Shown piece after piece: positions 44,641 through 47,465 of a DNA stretch of 47,465 bases. The notes under the pieces are model-generated. The model ran no database searches. It was not told the origin of the DNA and saw only the letters and a program-made list of their open reading frames with translations. This DNA is from JBEIDK01 sp040383485. GTDB lineage: Bacteria > Bacteroidota > Bacteroidia > UBA4408. The stretch lies in NCBI GenBank assembly GCA_040383485.1, contig JBEIDK010000009.1:1-47465 (forward strand), read 5' to 3'. The translations under genes and the position numbers were made by a program. Positions within the stretch are counted from its first letter, which is position 1. Every line of letters starts with the position of its first letter.

Positions 44641-45024
44641 ATGAACACACAAAAATCAATTACGGTAATGCATGCCGAGCACAAAGAATGGCTCAACTCT
44701 CTTATGTTTTATAAAGACGATTTAAAAATATTTCAGAATAGACTAGATGAGGTTGCTAAAAAGAATAATGCCAAAGAAGTGCTGATGGGACTAGAACATT
44801 TTCAAAATCAATTTAAAATTCAAAATGAACAAATTGATATTTTGAAACATGAAATAAATGCCCATGAAAAACTAATTGAAAAATCAATTAATGATAATCC
44901 TATAGCAAGTGACCACCGCAGTATGGATGACCACACTGACCACAGAGATAAAATGAAAAGGTTTGAAGAATTATTTGTGGAGTTGAGAAAAGAATTGATG
45001 CAATTTTTAGCAAAATGGATGTAA
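44641..45024 (+). CDS. Small helical protein of unknown function
   Basis: The 127-residue protein is soluble, highly charged and almost entirely helical, with heptad-like patterns at about 15-80 (WLNSLMFYKDDLKIFQNRL and onward) and a second helix at the C-terminus. It contains a His/Asp-rich stretch, SDHRSMDDHTDHRDK, at about residues 89-103, which could bind a metal. I do not recognise a family with a known role. It is flanked by non-coding gaps and ends at the hairpin at 45070-45104, so it looks like an independent real gene. The 210-bp gap before it shows only a short inverted repeat (ATCATTT/AAATGAT). Confidence 0.65.
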   Translation: MNTQKSITVMHAEHKEWLNSLMFYKDDLKIFQNRLDEVAKKNNAKEVLMGLEHFQNQFKIQNEQIDILKHEINAHEKLIEKSINDNPIASDHRSMDDHTDHRDKMKRFEELFVELRKELMQFLAKWM

Positions 45025-45069
45025 TCTAATTTAGTTCAAAGACGTTCATTAATTAATTATTATTCCTAA

Positions 45070-45104
45070 AAATAGGAGTAGTGGCTTGCTACTCCTATTT
45101 GTTT
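45070..45104. terminator. Terminator between the small helical protein and glgE
   Basis: AAATAGGAGTAG (45070-45081) pairs with CTACTCCTATTT (45089-45100) around a 7-base loop, followed by GTTTTATTTTTTT. It ends the 127-residue gene and sits beyond the stop of convergent glgE. Confidence 0.85.
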
Positions 45105-45131
45105 TATTTTTTTAAATTCCTTCTATTCTAT

Positions 45132-47063
45132 TCATAATATTTCAAAAATATGTGCAGGTAATATTTGAGGGTCAAGTTCTACATAGTTCCAATCAGTTTT
45201 CCAATCGTAACTTTCACCATTTAGCAAATCATTTACTTTTACTATACCTGCTTTTTTAGCAAATTTTTCTGCATCAAATTTTGTGTGTCCACTCTGCTTA
45301 AAATTATCATCTAAGTTTATCACAATAAATAACGACTTACTCTTATCATTTGCATGCTTTATAAAGCTAAGTAGCATAGGATTGTCGTTATCTACAAACT
45401 CAATATTGTAAGTAGTTTGAAATGCCTCGTACTTATTCCGAATGGCATTCATTAGCTTGATGAGTTTACGCATGGGTGTCATTGTTGTCCAATCCCAATT
45501 TCGTATTTCATATTTTTCACTATTGTTATATTCTTCCTTACCATTGAATGATTCAGTTTCTAGTAAATCAAACACTGGTCCGTACATTCCATAGTTTGAT
45601 GACAGCGTTGCCGCTAACACAAATCGCATGGCACTTGCTGCATAACCTTTGTTATGTAAATGAAAAGGTAAAATATCAGGTGTGTTGGGCCAAAAATTTG
45701 GACGGAAATATTCGCGCAATTCACTTTGTGTTAGCTCATTCATGTAGCCAATAATTTCAGACTTTGTAACACGCCATGTGAAATAGGAGTACGATTGTGT
45801 GAAACCTATTTTAGCCAACTTAGCCATTATTTTTGGGCGCGTAAATGCTTCACTCAAAAAGAAAATATTATTGTATTTTTTATTCACTTCCTTTATTAAC
45901 CATTCCCAAAAAACAAATGGTTTTGTATGAGGATTATCAACTCTAAAAATAGTTACCCCTTGTTCTATCCAATACATTACAACAGAAAGCAATTCATTCC
46001 ACAAACCTTTCCAGTCGTTGCTTTCAAAATTAAATGGCAATACATCTTGGTATTTTTTGGGAGGATTTTCTGCGTATTGCACTGTTCCATCTGGACGCCA
46101 TTTAAACCACTCTGGATGTTCTTTTACATAAGGGTGGTCTTGAGATGCTTGGAAAGCAATGTCCATAGCAATATCAATATTCAAACTTTTTGCTTTTGAC
46201 ACTAGCATTTTAAAATCTGCTAAGGTGCCAAGTTCTTTATTAATGGCTTTGTGTCCTCCATCAGGACTGCCAATTGCCCATGGAGAACCTGGCTCTCCGG
46301 GCTTTGCGGTTGTAGAATTGTTTTTTCCTTTTCTGAAATTATTACCTATTGGATGAATAGGAGGGAAGTACAACACATCAAAGCCTAAATCGGCAACAAA
46401 AGGCAAAACCTTTTCGCAGTCTTTAAATGTACCGTGTTTGCCAATTTCTTTTGATGCAGAGCGTGTAAAAAATTCATACCAAGTACTAAAGGTAGCTTTT
46501 TTATTTTCTACTTTTATCAACTGCTCTACATCATGTTTGGTGCTGAATTCAGCCAACTGATATTGCTTGATGATTCTCTCCAAAACAATATCATTCATAG
46601 CTTTTATTGCAACTTCGTACTCATTAACATCGTCAATTTTATGAATATAACTTTTAATTAAAACTTTGTCTTTTGCACCCGCAAGTTTCATTATTTTTGA
46701 AAGGTGCTCTTTCCCAATTTTTAACTCTACTTTTACGTCAACATTTGCAAGTATTTTTTTTCTTATACCTATTAGCCAATCAAGAGCGTGGTCAATCCAA
46801 GCTTCTATGGTAAAAGAGTACATACCTTCGTATTCAAAGGCAATATTTCCTATCCATTCATCATTTGCAATGTGATACAAATGCGACGTTTGCCATTTTT
46901 TTTGTTTGGCTGATTTGTACAAAATTCTTGCATTTACTTCATCATGACCGTCACCAAAAATATGAGCGGTTATTTCTATTGTTTCGTTTGGTGTTCGTTT
47001 AATGTAATACTTACCGCCCTCTATATTAGGAGTTACATTTTCTATTATTGCTCTGTTCTGCAT
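45132..47063 (-). CDS. glgE: Alpha-1,4-glucan:maltose-1-phosphate maltosyltransferase GlgE
   Basis: GlgE adds maltosyl units from maltose-1-phosphate to alpha-1,4-glucans, a route to glycogen. The 643 residues start with an N-terminal beta domain (RAIIENVTPNIEGGKYYIKR) and have the GH13_3 core: YFPPIHPIGNNFRKGKNN, then the nucleophile Asp376 in FRVDNPHTKPFVFWEWL and the acid/base Glu405 in FFLSEAF. Length and order are normal for GlgE, not AmyA. The ATG at 47063 is 3 bp from a heptamer repeat array, so the promoter must lie in or beyond repetitive DNA. Partner genes such as treS or a maltokinase are not in the window. Confidence 0.93.
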   Translation of the reverse strand: MQNRAIIENVTPNIEGGKYYIKRTPNETIEITAHIFGDGHDEVNARILYKSAKQKKWQTSHLYHIANDEWIGNIAFEYEGMYSFTIEAWIDHALDWLIGIRKKILANVDVKVELKIGKEHLSKIMKLAGAKDKVLIKSYIHKIDDVNEYEVAIKAMNDIVLERIIKQYQLAEFSTKHDVEQLIKVENKKATFSTWYEFFTRSASKEIGKHGTFKDCEKVLPFVADLGFDVLYFPPIHPIGNNFRKGKNNSTTAKPGEPGSPWAIGSPDGGHKAINKELGTLADFKMLVSKAKSLNIDIAMDIAFQASQDHPYVKEHPEWFKWRPDGTVQYAENPPKKYQDVLPFNFESNDWKGLWNELLSVVMYWIEQGVTIFRVDNPHTKPFVFWEWLIKEVNKKYNNIFFLSEAFTRPKIMAKLAKIGFTQSYSYFTWRVTKSEIIGYMNELTQSELREYFRPNFWPNTPDILPFHLHNKGYAASAMRFVLAATLSSNYGMYGPVFDLLETESFNGKEEYNNSEKYEIRNWDWTTMTPMRKLIKLMNAIRNKYEAFQTTYNIEFVDNDNPMLLSFIKHANDKSKSLFIVINLDDNFKQSGHTKFDAEKFAKKAGIVKVNDLLNGESYDWKTDWNYVELDPQILPAHIFEIL

Positions 47064-47066
47064 TCT

Positions 47067-47234
47067 TTAGTGCTTAGTTGTTAGTAGTTAGTTGTTAGTT
47101 GTTAGTTGTTAGTGCTTAGTGCTTAGTGCTTAGTAGTTAGTGCTTAGTAGTTAGTTTATAGTAGTTAGTATATAGTAGTTAGTATATAGTAGTTAGTATA
47201 TAGAGGTTAGTATATAGAGGTTAGATATTAGTAG
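47067..47234. repeat. Heptanucleotide tandem repeat array 1 (TTAGTNN, 24 units)
   Basis: Twenty-four consecutive 7-bp units fill 168 bp exactly. The first twelve are TTAGTGC, TTAGTTG or TTAGTAG in mixed order; later units alternate TTAGTAT with ATAGTAG or ATAGAGG, giving a 14-bp rhythm. It begins 3 bp beyond the glgE start codon, in its upstream region. Confidence 0.95.
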
Positions 47235-47246
47235 ATTACCGATTCC

Positions 47247-47465
47247 AATTCAAAATTCACAATTCACAATTCACAATTAATAATTCATAATTCACAATTC
47301 ATAATTCATAATTCATAATTCATAATTCAAAATTCATAATTCATAATTCATAATTCACAATTCACAATTCACAATTCACAATTCATAATTCATAATTCAT
47401 AATTCAAAATTCAAAATTCATAATTCAAAATTCAAAATTCATAATTCAAAATTCATAATTCATAA
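47247..47465. repeat. Heptanucleotide tandem repeat array 2 (AATTCAN, 31+ units)
   Basis: From 47247 to the window edge there are 31 units of 7 bp plus two bases. Nearly all are AATTCA followed by T, C or A; one unit is AATTAAT. No unit ends in G. The array runs off the window, so its full length is unknown. It is separated from array 1 by only 12 bases. Confidence 0.95.

Noticed and set aside
47067..47465. CRISPR array
   Set aside because: Units are 7 bp and contiguous, with no spacers and no cas genes.

Overview
The window is bacterial chromosome from a low-GC member of the Bacteroidota. Four genes encode secreted proteins ending in type IX secretion (T9SS) sorting domains: three of type A and one of type B (CHU_C-like). 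There is also a PorP/SprF-family gene, RprY-like two-component genes, the futalosine-pathway gene mqnD, and A-rich leaders without clear Shine-Dalgarno sites. A chitinophagal or flavobacterial relative is plausible, but I cannot place it below phylum. I see no rRNA, tRNA, CRISPR array, prophage or transposase gene.

Layout. 1-6.5 kb: ABC-2 permease, a frameshifted PorP/SprF gene, rluF, a 42-bp tandem repeat, malic enzyme (maeB) and a yeast-type cytosine deaminase. 6.6-16.1 kb: a GH3/beta-lactamase-fold fusion, a T9SS cargo protein, yqeY, a repeat-rich 690-bp gap, lepA, and a convergent seven-repeat SBBP propeller T9SS protein. 16.4-21.8 kb: a tightly packed run of three different photolyase/cryptochrome classes with DUF2071, DUF2256 and TIGR03643-like genes, probably one transcript for light-dependent DNA repair or light response. 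22.1-29.3 kb: a 2394-residue GEVED/PKD/SprB-like surface protein. 29.8-34.7 kb: mqnD, then on the minus strand an isoprenoid-synthase-like gene, a DnaQ/GIY-YIG nuclease, a RhlE-type helicase and yajC. 34.9-41 kb: a choice-of-anchor-L type B T9SS protein, aroC and a serine hydrolase. 41-47.5 kb: a response regulator and histidine kinase divergent from a DUF1571 gene, a small coiled-coil protein, glgE, and two adjacent heptanucleotide repeat arrays running off the window.

The most notable non-gene signal is a family of three dispersed, hairpin-forming elements of about 164 bp (11917-12080 plus, 29407-29555 minus, 40851-41014 plus). They have inverted ends CCCAG...CTGGG and are flanked by TTTAA or TTAA direct repeats, so they look like a non-autonomous MITE. 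A duplicated terminator 0.5 kb from the first copy preserves what looks like the uninterrupted target site. The third copy supplies the last codons and the stop of the serine hydrolase gene.

Most housekeeping genes look ordinary and intact. Signs of decay are a PorP/SprF frameshift near 2199-2205, a photolyase gene with no ATG in its expected place, and a TIGR03643-like gene cut short by nonsense codons.
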